From contig NC_013739.1 of the NCBI RefSeq assembly GCF_000025265.1, positions 5,008,001 to 5,072,000 of the forward strand: a stretch of DNA of 64,000 bases. The letters run 5' to 3'. Both the position numbers and the translations under genes were made by a program. The notes below the pieces were generated by a model, which had not been told where the DNA came from, searched no databases, and saw only the letters and a program-made list of their open reading frames with translations. This stretch comes from Conexibacter woesei DSM 14684. GTDB lineage: Bacteria; Actinomycetota; Thermoleophilia; Solirubrobacterales; Solirubrobacteraceae. Below, in pieces: positions 43,834 through 53,271 of this stretch; position 1 is the stretch's first letter; every line of letters begins with the position of its first letter.

Positions 43834-45477
43834 ATGCCGACCCGAGGAGAGCGGACGGCCGCGGATCTGGCGATCCTCGGCGCCCGCATACGCACGCTGG
43901 ACCCCGCCCGGCCGTTCGCGAGCGCCGTCGCCGTGCGCGACGGCGAGATCGTCGCCGTCGGTGACGACGCTGCCGTCCGCGAGCACTGCGACGCCCGCAC
44001 CGAGCTGGTCGACGGACGCGGGGTCGCGCTCGTGCCCGGCCTCGCCGACGCCCACATCCACCCCGTCTGGGGCGCCGAGCTGGCCGTCGGCGCCGACCTC
44101 AACGGCATCCGCACGCTCGACGGCGTGCGCGCCGCGCTGCGCGCCGAGGCGGCGCGCACGCCGGACGGCACGTGGGTCCGCGGCTGGGGGCTCGACTACG
44201 CCGTCTTCGACGGGATCGCGATCGAGGGACGGCTGGTCGAGGAGGCGGTCGGCGAGCGGCCCGCGCTGCTGCTGTTCTACGACCTCCACACCGCCGTCGC
44301 GACGCGCGCCGCGCTCGCCGCCGCCGGGATCGACGGCGCGCGCGCGTTCGAGGACGCCTCCGAGGTCGTGCTCGACGCCGACGGCCGCCCGACCGGCGCG
44401 CTCAACGAACCGAGCGCTTACCGGCTCGCGCTCGGCGCGCTCCCATCCGCGACCGGGGCCGGCCAGCGCCGGCAGGTCGGCGAGGTGATGCGGCGGCTGA
44501 ACGCGCTCGGGCTGACGAGCGGCCACGCGATGGACGGCACGCCGGAGACGTTCACGCTGCTGCGCGAGCTGGAGGCCGCCGGCGAGCTGAGCGTACGGCT
44601 CGTCGCGCCGCTGTGGCAGCAGCCCGACGTGACCGACGAGCAGATCGCCGCGCAGCTCGCGCTGCGCGACGAGCGCGGCCGGCGCTGGCGGGGCGGGATC
44701 GCGAAGCTGTTCATCGACGGCGTGATCGACACCGGCACCGCGTGGCTCTACGAGCCCGACGCCGCCGGCGACGGCACGACCCCCTTCTGGCCCGATCCCG
44801 CACGCTACCGGGAGGTCGTCGCGCGCTTCGCCGGCGCCGGCTTCCAGTGCGTGACGCACGCCGTCGGCGACCGCGCCGTCGGCGAGGTGCTCGACGCCTA
44901 CGGCGCCGCGATCGCCGCCGGTGCCCGCACCGCGAACGGCGCCCCGCACCGCGTCGAGCATCTCGAGACGCTGACCGACGCCGACATGCGGCGGCTCGCG
45001 ACCGACGGCGTCGTCGCCTCGATGCAGCCGCTGCACATGCAGTGGCGCACCGGCGACGGGTCCGACGAGTGGACGCGCCGGCTCGGACCCGAGCGCGCGC
45101 GGCGCGCGTTCCGCACGCGCGACCTGCTCGACGCGGGCGCGCAGATCGCGCTCGGCTCCGACTGGCCCGTCGCCTCCGTCGACCCGCGCATCGGGATGGC
45201 GTGGGCGCGGCTGCGGCGGACGCCCGGCGTGCCGGACGCGCCGGTGTTCGAGCCGGATCAGACCTTGACCGCCGAGGAGGCCCTCCTCGGCTACACGACG
45301 TGGGCCGCCGCCGCGATCGGCGAGCAGGCCCGCCAGGGGCGGATCGCGACGGGGTACGTCGCGGACCTGACGGGCTTCGCGGAGGACCCCGTCGCGACGA
45401 GCGCCGACGCGCTCGTCGACCTGCCGGTGCGGTTGACCGTGGTGGACGGCGAGGTCGTCCACCGAGCCATCGACTGA
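43834..45477 (+). CDS. Amidohydrolase family protein (YtcJ-like, Amidohydro_3)
   Basis: Metal-dependent hydrolase of 547 residues. Metal ligands HIH (His74, His76 in ADAHIHPVW), then KLFIDG, THAVGD, EHLE and GSDWPV, as in YtcJ-like enzymes such as N-substituted formamide deformylase. It probably cleaves an amide C-N bond. It is the first gene of a four-gene operon with an amino acid/amine permease and a nitrilase-type amidase, under the LacI operator. Start ATG 43834, leaderless. Confidence 0.92.
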   Translation: MPTRGERTAADLAILGARIRTLDPARPFASAVAVRDGEIVAVGDDAAVREHCDARTELVDGRGVALVPGLADAHIHPVWGAELAVGADLNGIRTLDGVRAALRAEAARTPDGTWVRGWGLDYAVFDGIAIEGRLVEEAVGERPALLLFYDLHTAVATRAALAAAGIDGARAFEDASEVVLDADGRPTGALNEPSAYRLALGALPSATGAGQRRQVGEVMRRLNALGLTSGHAMDGTPETFTLLRELEAAGELSVRLVAPLWQQPDVTDEQIAAQLALRDERGRRWRGGIAKLFIDGVIDTGTAWLYEPDAAGDGTTPFWPDPARYREVVARFAGAGFQCVTHAVGDRAVGEVLDAYGAAIAAGARTANGAPHRVEHLETLTDADMRRLATDGVVASMQPLHMQWRTGDGSDEWTRRLGPERARRAFRTRDLLDAGAQIALGSDWPVASVDPRIGMAWARLRRTPGVPDAPVFEPDQTLTAEEALLGYTTWAAAAIGEQARQGRIATGYVADLTGFAEDPVATSADALVDLPVRLTVVDGEVVHRAID

Positions 45478-45487
45478 GGAGCAGCAG

Positions 45488-46954
45488 ATGAGCAGCGAAG
45501 CAAGCGACGCCGCCACCGGCGGCGGCGAAGGAACACGCCTGCGCAGCGGCACGGTCGGGATGTGGGACCTCGTCTTCTTCGTCGTCGCGGCGGCCGCGCC
45601 GCTGTCGGTGATGTCGGGCGTCTCCCCCCTCGCGATCCAGTTCGGCGGGCTCGGCGCGCCCGGCGGCTATCTCGTCGCGGGCATCGTGATGGCGGTCTTC
45701 GCGATCGGCTTCACCGCGATGAGCCGCTACGTCCGCAACGCCGGCGCGTTCTACGCGTACATCAGCAAGGGCTTCGGCCGCACGGTCGGCGTCGGCGCGG
45801 CGTTCGTCGCGGTGCTGTCGTACGTCGCGATCACGATCGGTTTCGTCCCGGCGCTCGGCGTCTTCGCGCACGACACCTTCGCCAGCGTCTTCGGGATCGA
45901 CCTGCCGTGGACCGTCTGGGCGCTGCTCGGGCTCGTGATCGTCGCGTGGCTCGGCTACCACCAGATCGCGCTCAGCGCGAAGATCCTCGGCGTCCTGCTG
46001 ATCCTCGAGGTCGTCGTGCTGCTGGTGCTCGCGGTGCCCGTGCTGCTGAGCGGCGGCGAGCACGGCCTCAGCGTCGACGGCTTCGCGCCGTCGCACGTCT
46101 TCGGCCCGCACGTCGGCGCGCTGTTCGTGCTCTCCTTCGGCGCCTTCCTCGGCTTCGAGTCGACGGCGATCTACAGCGAGGAGGCGAAGGACCCGCGCCG
46201 CACGGTGCGGCGCGCGACGTTCGTCGCGGTCGGCTTCCTCGCGATCTTCTACACGCTGATCGTGTGGGTCGGGATCATGGCCTACGGCCCCGACCAGGCG
46301 CTGAGAGCGGCGGCCGACGACCCGACCGGCATGTTCTTCGTCGCGATGGAGCGCTGGGTCGGCTCCGGCGCGACCGACGCGATGCACGTCCTGATCGTGA
46401 CGAGCACGCTCGCCGCGACGCTCGCGTTCCACAACGCCTCTTCGCGGTACCTGCACGCGCTCGGCCGCGAGGGCGTGCTGCCGCGCGGCCTCGCGACGGC
46501 GGGCGCGAAGACGGGGGCGCCGGTCGTCGCGAGCCTCACGGTCACGGTCCTGACCATCGTCGTCGTCGGCGTCTCGGCGGCGTTCGGCGCCAAGCCCTAC
46601 GAGCAGATCTTCCTGTGGACGAACGGCCCCGGGATCCTCGGGCTGATCATGCTGATGGCGCTCTGCTCGGCCGCCGTCGTCGCGTACTTCCGCCGCTCGC
46701 CGCACGACGCGTCGCTCGTGCAGCGCGTGTTCGCGCCGGCGCTGGCGTGCGCAACGCTGAGCGCGACGAGCGTCCTGATCGTCAAGAACTTCGACCTGCT
46801 GACGGCCGCCGACTCGACGACGAACGTGCTGCTGATCGGCACGCTCCCGGTCGCGTTCGTCATCGGGATCGGGGTCGCGCTGCGGATCCGCAGCCGCGAC
46901 CGCGAAGCGTTCCAGCGGCTGACGACGACGAGCATCGCAGAGGTGGAGGCGTGA
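45488..46954 (+). CDS. APC superfamily amino acid/amine permease
   Basis: Integral membrane protein of 488 residues with about 12 membrane segments. It has the APC N-terminal signature (GMWDLVFFVVAAAAPLSVMSG) and a Glu-rich motif after helix 6 (GFESTAIYSEEAKDPRRTV). It imports an amino acid, amine or related amide. A good ribosome binding site (GAGGAG) precedes the ATG 10 nt after the amidohydrolase stop. It provides uptake for the operon. Confidence 0.94.
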   Translation: MSSEASDAATGGGEGTRLRSGTVGMWDLVFFVVAAAAPLSVMSGVSPLAIQFGGLGAPGGYLVAGIVMAVFAIGFTAMSRYVRNAGAFYAYISKGFGRTVGVGAAFVAVLSYVAITIGFVPALGVFAHDTFASVFGIDLPWTVWALLGLVIVAWLGYHQIALSAKILGVLLILEVVVLLVLAVPVLLSGGEHGLSVDGFAPSHVFGPHVGALFVLSFGAFLGFESTAIYSEEAKDPRRTVRRATFVAVGFLAIFYTLIVWVGIMAYGPDQALRAAADDPTGMFFVAMERWVGSGATDAMHVLIVTSTLAATLAFHNASSRYLHALGREGVLPRGLATAGAKTGAPVVASLTVTVLTIVVVGVSAAFGAKPYEQIFLWTNGPGILGLIMLMALCSAAVVAYFRRSPHDASLVQRVFAPALACATLSATSVLIVKNFDLLTAADSTTNVLLIGTLPVAFVIGIGVALRIRSRDREAFQRLTTTSIAEVEA

Positions 46955-48072
46955 GCGCGACGGAGCCCGTCGCGCTCGGCGGCGCCTACCGTGCCGTCGT
47001 CTGCCAGATGGAGACGGAGAACGCCGTCGACCGCGCGGCGCTGGAGCGCAACCTCGACCACCTCTGCGAGATGGTCGACTGGGCGGTCGAGGGCGCGATG
47101 GCGATGGGCGCGCCGGTCGGGCTCGTCGTCGCGCCGGAGCTGTCGATCCACGGCGCGGCCGGCTACAGCTGGTCCGAGCAGCGCAGGCTCGCGTGCGACA
47201 TCCCTGGTCCCGAGACCGAGCGGCTGGCGGAGAAGGCGCGCGAGTACGGCATCCACCTCGTGCCCGGCTCGCTGCTCGAACGCGACCCGGACAGCGACGC
47301 GATCTTCAACACGCTCGTGCTGTTCGGTCCCGACGGCGAGCTGCTGTGGCGCTACCGCAAGCTCAACGTCTGGCACCCGCTGGAGCCGACGCAGTCGCCG
47401 GTCGACCTGCTCGACCACGGCTACGACGTCGAGCGCTATCCGCTGCTGCCGGTCGCGCGGACCACGATCGGCAATGTCGGCGGGCTGGTCTGTTACGACG
47501 CGCTCTTCCCCGAGGTCACGCGCCAGCTCGCCTACGACGGCGCCGAGGTGCTGGTGCGCGCCTCGGCGTTCATGGACCCGTGGGGCAGCGGCCCGGGCGG
47601 CGCGTCACTCGCGACCGACCGCGTCCGCGCGCTGGAGTCGATGGCGTACATGGTCAGCTGCCACCAGGGCGCGTCGCTGCGCAGCAGCCCGCCGTACTCG
47701 TGGACGGCGCCAAGCGCGGTGATCGACTTCGAGGGCCGCGTGCTGGCGGAGGCGCAGGTCGGCGAGCGGATCGTCCACGCGCGGCTCGACGTCGCGAGCC
47801 TGCGTGAGCACCGCCGCTCGACGCTCGCGTTCAACGTGCTCGCGCAGGGCCGGCACGAGGCGTACGACTACCTCGACCGCTCGCCCTCGCCTCCGCGGCC
47901 GGAGCTGGCGACGGCGAACGACCTCCACGTGCGCGACTACGAGCGCGCCGCGACCGCCGGCCATGAGGCGTTCTGGAGCGCGTACTACGGCGAGCCGTGC
48001 AGGTTCCCGACGCTGTCGGCGCCGTTCTGGCGCGCGCAGCGGGAGCGGGCCGAGCGCGAGCGGGCGCGATGA
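46951..48072 (+). CDS. Nitrilase/carbon-nitrogen hydrolase family amidase
   Basis: Hydrolase of 373 residues with the Glu-Lys-Cys triad: Glu63 (VAPELSI), Lys137 (YRKLNVW) and Cys181 (VCYDALFPE). It resembles aliphatic amidase/formamidase-type nitrilase-fold enzymes. GTG start overlaps the permease stop (GTGA). It probably acts on a product or relative of the amidohydrolase substrate in the same pathway. The C-terminus (about 300-373) extends past the core fold. Confidence 0.92.
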   Translation: MSATEPVALGGAYRAVVCQMETENAVDRAALERNLDHLCEMVDWAVEGAMAMGAPVGLVVAPELSIHGAAGYSWSEQRRLACDIPGPETERLAEKAREYGIHLVPGSLLERDPDSDAIFNTLVLFGPDGELLWRYRKLNVWHPLEPTQSPVDLLDHGYDVERYPLLPVARTTIGNVGGLVCYDALFPEVTRQLAYDGAEVLVRASAFMDPWGSGPGGASLATDRVRALESMAYMVSCHQGASLRSSPPYSWTAPSAVIDFEGRVLAEAQVGERIVHARLDVASLREHRRSTLAFNVLAQGRHEAYDYLDRSPSPPRPELATANDLHVRDYERAATAGHEAFWSAYYGEPCRFPTLSAPFWRAQRERAERERAR

Positions 48073-48446
48073 GCACGCTCGTCCGGATCGGCGTCGTCGA
48101 GTTGGCGGCCGGCGTGCTGACCGGCTGGCTGATGGTGCTCGCGAGCGAGGAGCGCGGTCGCAGACGCTGGGGGATCGTCGCCCCGCACCGCATCCGGCAG
48201 GGCCACATCGACCTGCTGATGATGGGCACGATCCTCGTCGCGGTCGGCGCGGCGGTCGACGACCCGCCGCTGCTGGCGGCGGTCGCGATCGTCGCGGGCT
48301 CGTGGATCGCGCCGCTGCTGTTCTTCCCGCTCGCGCGCTGGCCGCAGGCGGGCGACGCGGCCGTCTACAAGCTGCTCGACCGCGCCGGCTTCGTGCTGCT
48401 GTCGGCGGGCTGGGTCGTGCTCGCCGCACACGTGCTCACGGCGTGA
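48069..48446 (+). CDS. Small four-helix membrane protein of the amidohydrolase operon
   Basis: Membrane protein of 125 residues with four predicted helices (about 5-26, 49-66, 68-90, 103-124) and an Arg-rich first loop (ERGRRRWG). Function unknown. ATG overlaps the amidase stop by 4 nt, so it is the last, co-translated gene of the operon. A role in uptake or in anchoring the pathway is possible but not shown. Confidence 0.8.
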   Translation: MSTLVRIGVVELAAGVLTGWLMVLASEERGRRRWGIVAPHRIRQGHIDLLMMGTILVAVGAAVDDPPLLAAVAIVAGSWIAPLLFFPLARWPQAGDAAVYKLLDRAGFVLLSAGWVVLAAHVLTA

Positions 48447-48467
48447 GCGGCGCGCGGCGGGCGCGGA

Positions 48468-49118
48468 TCAGCTCGCCGCCAGCCCGATCGGGCAGGAGAC
48501 GCCGGTGCCGCCGAGGCCGCAGTAGCCGTCCGGGTTCTTCGCGAGGTACTGCTGGTGGTAGTCCTCGGCGTAGTAGAACGGTCTCTCGGCGGCGATCTCA
48601 GTCGTGATCTCGCCGTAGCCGGACTGCTGCAGCTGCGACTGGAACATCTCGCGCGAGGCGAGCGCCTGCTTGTGCTGCTCCTCGCTCGTCCAGTAGATCG
48701 CGGAGCGGTACTGGGTGCCGACGTCGTTGCCCTGGCGCATCCCCTGGGTCGGGTCGTGGTTCTCCCAGAACAGCTTCAGCAGCTCGTCGTAGCTCGTTCT
48801 CGCCGGGTCGAAGACGACGAGGACGGCCTCGGTGTGGCCGGTCTGCGCGGAGCAGACCTCCTCGTAGGTCGGGTTCTCCGTGAAGCCGCCCGCGTAGCCG
48901 ACGGCGGTCGTGTAGACGCCGGGCGCCTGCCAGAAGACGCGCTCGGCGCCCCAGAAGCAGCCGAGCCCGAAGATCGCACGCTCATAGCCGTCGGGGAACG
49001 GCGGCTGCAGCGGCGTGCCGAGCACCTCGTGCTTGGCGGGAACGGGGATCGCCACGTCGCGCCCGGACAGCGCGCGCTCGGCGTCCACCATGTCGGTCTT
49101 GCGCGTGAGAAATCGCAT
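48468..49118 (-). CDS. msrA: Peptide methionine sulfoxide reductase A
   Basis: Repair enzyme of 216 residues that reduces methionine S-sulfoxide. The catalytic cysteine is Cys54 in GCFWGAER. Two C-terminal cysteines (Cys200, Cys209 in [12 protein letters not shown]) act as resolving residues. An N-terminal extension of about 45 residues is typical of this longer form. ATG at 49118 lies 6 nt after a TACATT box, so a leaderless mRNA is likely. It is only 4 bp from the zinc permease gene end. Confidence 0.96.
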   Translation of the reverse strand: MRFLTRKTDMVDAERALSGRDVAIPVPAKHEVLGTPLQPPFPDGYERAIFGLGCFWGAERVFWQAPGVYTTAVGYAGGFTENPTYEEVCSAQTGHTEAVLVVFDPARTSYDELLKLFWENHDPTQGMRQGNDVGTQYRSAIYWTSEEQHKQALASREMFQSQLQQSGYGEITTEIAAERPFYYAEDYHQQYLAKNPDGYCGLGGTGVSCPIGLAAS

Positions 49119-49122
49119 GAAT

Positions 49123-49953
49123 TCAATGTACTCGCGGCGTGAACGCCCGCCCGACCAGCACCCCGCCGCGCGCGACCAGGTACGCCGCGACCATCAGCCC
49201 CGCGACGGAGGCGCCGGCCGCGACCTTCGCGTAGTAGGAGAGGTACAGGCCGGCAAGGCCCGCGAGCACCGCGATCGCGAACGACAGCGCCATCATCGCC
49301 CCCAGCCGGCGCGTCAGCAGCCGGGCCGCCGCGGCCGGCGCGACGAGCACGGCGACGACGAGCAGGTTCCCCAGCCCCTGCACCGCGACGAGCACCGCGA
49401 TCGCGAGCAGCACCAGCAGCGCCGCGTCGGCGAGCAGCGGCGAGGCCCCGACCGAGCGCGCGCTGGTGCGGTCGAAGCCGACCGCCAGCAGCCGCCAGTG
49501 CAGCAGCCACAGCGCGACGAGCACGACCGTGGCGAGCGCGGCGCCGAGCAGCAGGTCGCCCTCGGTCGTGCCGAGGATGTCGCCGAACAGCAGCCCCTGG
49601 ATCCCGGCCGGCACGTCGGGGCTCAGCGCCAGCAGCGCGCCGAGGCCGAACAGCGACGTGACGACGACCGCGACGCCGTTGTCGCGGCCGATCCCCGGGA
49701 TCCGCCCGGCGAGCGCGACCGCGAGCGCCGCGACGACGATCCCGACGGCGCCGCCGAGCACGAGCGGGATCCCGATCAGCGAGGCGGCGACGAGCCCCGG
49801 GAACATCCCGTGCGCGAGCGACTCGGCGCCGTAGGACAGCTCCGAGAGCACGATCCAGCAGCCGAGCGCGCCGCCGACGGCGCCGAGGATCACGATCTCC
49901 AGCAGCGCCCGCTGCATGATCGCCTGCGAGAACGGCTCGGTGAGGACGTCCAC
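49123..49953 (-). CDS. Zinc/manganese ABC transporter permease (ABC-3 family), second permease
   Basis: Integral membrane protein of 276 residues with about 8 helices, ZnuB/ABC-3 family. It starts at GTG 49953, overlapping the ATPase stop by one base (TAGTG). It is third in the operon and clearly different in sequence from the first permease at 50711. The pair probably forms a heterodimeric channel. Metal assignment rests on the divergent Zur and the His-rich ATPase tail. Confidence 0.92.
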   Translation of the reverse strand: MDVLTEPFSQAIMQRALLEIVILGAVGGALGCWIVLSELSYGAESLAHGMFPGLVAASLIGIPLVLGGAVGIVVAALAVALAGRIPGIGRDNGVAVVVTSLFGLGALLALSPDVPAGIQGLLFGDILGTTEGDLLLGAALATVVLVALWLLHWRLLAVGFDRTSARSVGASPLLADAALLVLLAIAVLVAVQGLGNLLVVAVLVAPAAAARLLTRRLGAMMALSFAIAVLAGLAGLYLSYYAKVAAGASVAGLMVAAYLVARGGVLVGRAFTPRVH

Positions 49954-50714
49954 TAGTGGTCGTGGTCGTGGTGGTGGGGCGGCAGGATCGCGAGGCGGCC
50001 GGCGTCCTCGCCGCCGGGCAGCGTCACGATCGAGCCGCCGTAGGTGGCGGCGAGCACGTCGAGCGTCAGCGTCGGCTGCGGCGCGCCGAACGCGACCTGG
50101 CGCCGGTTGAGGCAGAGGACCTTGTCCCACGCGCGCGCCTGGTCGACGTCGTGGGTGGCGATCAGCACGCCGCGCCCCTCCTCGGCCAGCTCCCGCAGCA
50201 GCCCCTCCAGCCGCTCGGCGCTGACCGAGTCGAGGCCGGTGAACGGCTCGTCGAGCAGCACGATGCGCGCGTCCTGGACGAGCGCGCGAGCGACGAGCAC
50301 GCGCTGGCGCTGGCCGCCGGACAGCTCGCCGAACGAGCGCTCGGCGAGGTGGTCGAGGCCGACCCGCTTCAGCGCGGCGTGGGCGGCGGCGCGCTCCGCG
50401 CGGCCGGGGCGCTTCCACCACGGGCGGCCGGCGATCGCGCCCATCAGCGCGACGTCGAGCGCGGAGACGGGGAAGTCGAGCCGCGAGCGCTCGGTCTGCG
50501 GGACCGTGCCGCAGCGGCCGGCGAGATCGAGCGTCCCGGAGAGCGGCTGCAGCTCCCCCAGCAGCGCGCGGAAGAGCGTCGTCTTGCCGCCGCCGTTGGG
50601 GCCGAGCACGCCGACGCGCTCGCCCGCGGCGAGCGCGAAGGTGACGTCGCTGAGGACGGGCGCGGCGCCGTAGCCGACGGCGAGCCCGTCGGCGCGGACG
50701 AGCGGCGCGCTCAT
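49953..50714 (-). CDS. Zinc/manganese ABC transporter ATP-binding protein
   Basis: ATPase of 253 residues, ZnuC type. Walker A GPNGGGKTT, signature LSGGQRQR, Walker B IVLLDEP and H-loop IATHD are all intact. The protein ends in a His/Asp tail (PPHHHDHDH) that may bind metal. Its ATG overlaps the upstream permease stop by 4 nt. No substrate-binding protein gene is in this operon. Confidence 0.94.
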   Translation of the reverse strand: MSAPLVRADGLAVGYGAAPVLSDVTFALAAGERVGVLGPNGGGKTTLFRALLGELQPLSGTLDLAGRCGTVPQTERSRLDFPVSALDVALMGAIAGRPWWKRPGRAERAAAHAALKRVGLDHLAERSFGELSGGQRQRVLVARALVQDARIVLLDEPFTGLDSVSAERLEGLLRELAEEGRGVLIATHDVDQARAWDKVLCLNRRQVAFGAPQPTLTLDVLAATYGGSIVTLPGGEDAGRLAILPPHHHDHDH

Positions 50715-51562
50715 GCGGCCACGCTCTCAGACTGCGCCCGCGCGCGCACGTGCGTGAGCGCCGCGGCGCCGGCGCGGCCGACCGCGACGAGGACGAAGAC
50801 GCCGCCGGCGATCACGGCGATCGTGGCGCCGGGCGGGGCGTTGGTCTCGAACGCCATCCACAGCCCGGCCGTGCCCTCGGCGGCGGCGAGCAGCGTCGTG
50901 GCGACCTGCCAGGGCAGGATCTGCCGCGTCACCATCCGCGTCGTCGCGGCCGGCACGACGAGCAGTGCGGTCGCGAGCAGCGCGCCGACGGCCGACAGCG
51001 TCGCGACCGCGGCGAGCGCGATCAGCACCAGCAACGCGAGGTCGGCTGCCGGCGAGCGGACCCCGAGACCGCGCGCGGCGCCGGGGTCGAAGCCGACCGT
51101 CAGCCAGCGCTGGCCGAGCACGAGCGTGGCGAGCAGCGCGAGCGCGGCGACGAGCACCGCGAGCCGGACGTCGCCGGGGCCGATCGCCAGCAGGCTGCCG
51201 AACAGCAGCGACTCGACGTTCGCGCCCGACTCGAACACGTCGGAGGCGAGCACCACGCCGATCGCGAGCGCGGCGACGAGCACGAGCGCCGTGAGGCTGT
51301 CGTGGCCGCTGCGGGCGCGCGCGGCGAGCTGGCCGACGGTGAGCGCGAACAGCAGCGCGACGCCGAAGGCGCCGAGCGTCGCCGAGAAGCCGAGCCCGTC
51401 GGCCAGCACGAGCCCCGGGAAGGCGGCCGCCGCGACGCCGTGGGCGTAGAACGCGAGCCCGCGCAGGACGATCCACGTGCCGAGCGTCCCGGCCGCCAGC
51501 GACAGCACCAGCAGCTCGACGAGCGCGCGCTGCATGAACGGGAGATCGAACGCCTCGAGCAC
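50711..51562 (-). CDS. Zinc/manganese ABC transporter permease (ABC-3 family), first permease
   Basis: Integral membrane protein of 283 residues, about 8 helices, ABC-3 family (LVELLVLSLAAGTLGTWIVL; VGALLATALLVVPAATTRM). It is the first gene of the metal-uptake operon, divergent from the Fur-family regulator gene with 60 nt between the starts. That gap should hold the shared operator, and zinc limitation is the likely inducer. Confidence 0.93.
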   Translation of the reverse strand: MLEAFDLPFMQRALVELLVLSLAAGTLGTWIVLRGLAFYAHGVAAAAFPGLVLADGLGFSATLGAFGVALLFALTVGQLAARARSGHDSLTALVLVAALAIGVVLASDVFESGANVESLLFGSLLAIGPGDVRLAVLVAALALLATLVLGQRWLTVGFDPGAARGLGVRSPAADLALLVLIALAAVATLSAVGALLATALLVVPAATTRMVTRQILPWQVATTLLAAAEGTAGLWMAFETNAPPGATIAVIAGGVFVLVAVGRAGAAALTHVRARAQSESVAA

Positions 51563-51622
51563 GGCCGCTCAGTCTAGATGAGAACGAGTCTAATTCGGAT
51601 CGTCCCGCTAGCATCAGTGCCG
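51563..51622. promoter_or_regulatory. Divergent zinc-operon/zur control region
   Basis: A 60-bp gap with an AT-rich centre (TAGATGAGAAC and GAGTCTAATTC). TAGA and TCTA flank an 18-bp imperfect inverted repeat. It is a candidate Zur box but a weak match. A TAGCAT box lies 8 nt before the zur ATG. Confidence 0.4.
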
Positions 51623-52087
51623 ATGGGCCATACGCACTCCCATTCTCAGCCTGCGGTCGACTGGCAGGCGCACACACTCGACACGCTCTCCGCCGCCGGC
51701 CACCGCAAGGGCGGCGCGCGCAACGCCGTCGTCGAGCTGCTCGCCGCGCAGGACTGCGCGCTGACCGCGCAGGAGATCGACGACCGGCTCCGCTCCAGCG
51801 GCCGCACCGTCGGCCGCGCGAGCGTCTACCGCATCCTCGAGCTGCTGACCGAGCTGAAGCTCGTCCAGCGGATCGACGTCGGCCAGGGGATCGCCCGCTA
51901 CGAGCGCCACCAGCCCGACGGCGACCACCACCATCACCTCGTCTGCGACAACTGCGGAACGATCGAGCCGTTCGAGGACCCGTCGCTGGAGCAGGCGATC
52001 GAGCAGGTCTCCGAGCGCCTCAGCTTCGCCGTCGACGAGCACGACGTCGTGCTCCACGGCGCCTGCAGCGACTGCCGCGCGTCGTAG
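51623..52087 (+). CDS. zur: Fur family regulator, probable zinc uptake regulator
   Basis: Metal-dependent repressor of 154 residues. Winged helix at about 47-80 (GRASVYRILELL), His-rich sensor HHHHLVCDNCG and structural-zinc cysteines Cys108, Cys111, Cys148 and Cys151. A His-rich N-terminus (MGHTHSHSQP) may add metal sites. Zur is preferred over Fur because the divergent operon is a ZnuBC-type transporter. ATG 51623 is chosen; an upstream in-frame start at 51578 lies inside the control region. Confidence 0.9.
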   Translation: MGHTHSHSQPAVDWQAHTLDTLSAAGHRKGGARNAVVELLAAQDCALTAQEIDDRLRSSGRTVGRASVYRILELLTELKLVQRIDVGQGIARYERHQPDGDHHHHLVCDNCGTIEPFEDPSLEQAIEQVSERLSFAVDEHDVVLHGACSDCRAS

Positions 52088-52133
52088 CGCGCGCACGGCT
52101 CACGCGGGCGACTCAGCGCGCCGCCGGCGTCGC

Positions 52134-52214
52134 TCAGCCGGCGCGCTCGGCAGGGTCGAGGATCCGGCGGATGGTCAGCGCCACCCACTGGAAGAAGTCT
52201 CGCGTGATCGGCAT
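52134..52214 (-). CDS. Candidate very small protein (26 residues)
   Basis: Short frame starting ATG at 52214 and ending TGA at 52134, encoding MPITRDFFQWVALTIRRILD then PAERAG. It would form one amphipathic helix. GGAG lies about 10 nt upstream. It sits just after the aldolase gene on the same strand, 22 nt past its stop. It may be chance. Confidence 0.25.
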   Translation of the reverse strand: MPITRDFFQWVALTIRRILDPAERAG

Positions 52215-52236
52215 CGCGGCAGTCTCCGCGCTGGAC

Positions 52237-53271
52237 CTAAGCGCTTCCTGAAGAGCCCGTTGGAGCAGGATGAGAATCGGCCGCGAGCTGCGCGGCGGCG
52301 TCGATGATCATGTCCTCCTGCCCGCCGACGATCCGCCGCCGGCCCAGCTCCATCAGCACCGCCCGCGGCTCGACGCCGAACTTGGCCGCCGCCCGCTCGG
52401 CGTGCAGCAGGAACGAGCTGTAGACGCCCGCGTAGCCGAGCGACAGCGCGGTCCGGTCGATGATCTGCGGCCGCTCCATCAGCGACGCGACGACGTCCTC
52501 TGCGACATCCATCAGCGGGAACAGCTCCACCCCCGTCGCGTGGCCGGAGCGCTCCAGCGCTGCCGCCAGCACCTCCAGCTGCGCGTTCCCCGCGCCCGCC
52601 CCGAGACCGCGCAGCGAGCCGTCGAGCCACGTCGCGCCGGCATCGGCGGCCGCCAACGCGTTCCCGACCCCGCAGCCGAGGTTGTTGTGCGCGTGGAAGC
52701 CGACCTCCGTCGCGCCGTCGAGCCCGTCGCGCAGCGCCCGCACCCGCTCGGCGGCCGTGCGCGGCACCATCGCGCCGGCCGAGTCGACGATGTAGACGAC
52801 CGACGCGCCGTAGGACTCCATCAGCCGCGCCTGCACGGCCAGCTCCGCCGGCTCGATCATGTGGCTCATCATCAGGAAGCCGATCGCGCGCATCCCGTGC
52901 TCGGCCGCCCACCCGATGTGCTGCTCGGCGATGTCCGCCTCCGTGCAGTGCGTCGCGACCCGCGCGACCGAGGCGCCGAGCCGCTGCGCCGCCTGCAGCC
53001 GGGTGAGCGTCCCGATGCCGGGCAGCAGCAGCGCCGCGATCTGCGCGCGCTGCACGACCGACGCCGCCGCCTCGATCAGCGCCTCGTCGGAGAACGCCGC
53101 CTTCCCGTACTGGATCGAGGAGCCGCCGACGCCGTCACCGTGCGACACCTCGATCGCGTCGACGCCGGCGCGGTCGAGCCCGGCGGCGACGAGCGCGACC
53201 TGCTCCGGCGAGAAGCTGTGCCGGACCGAGTGCATCCCGTCGCGCAGCGACGAGTCGACGAGCCGGATCAC
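52237..53271 (-). CDS. 4-hydroxy-2-oxovalerate aldolase
   Basis: HMGL-like TIM-barrel aldolase of 344 residues (BphI/MhpE/HsaF type) that cleaves 4-hydroxy-2-oxoacids to pyruvate and an aldehyde. RDGMHSV (Arg10, Asp11) and [13 protein letters not shown] hold catalytic and metal residues. GTG start at 53271 overlaps the dehydrogenase stop (GTGA). The two enzymes form the known channelling complex that passes the aldehyde straight to the dehydrogenase. No hydratase or ring-cleavage gene is in this operon. Confidence 0.95.
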   Translation of the reverse strand: MIRLVDSSLRDGMHSVRHSFSPEQVALVAAGLDRAGVDAIEVSHGDGVGGSSIQYGKAAFSDEALIEAAASVVQRAQIAALLLPGIGTLTRLQAAQRLGASVARVATHCTEADIAEQHIGWAAEHGMRAIGFLMMSHMIEPAELAVQARLMESYGASVVYIVDSAGAMVPRTAAERVRALRDGLDGATEVGFHAHNNLGCGVGNALAAADAGATWLDGSLRGLGAGAGNAQLEVLAAALERSGHATGVELFPLMDVAEDVVASLMERPQIIDRTALSLGYAGVYSSFLLHAERAAAKFGVEPRAVLMELGRRRIVGGQEDMIIDAAAQLAADSHPAPTGSSGSA

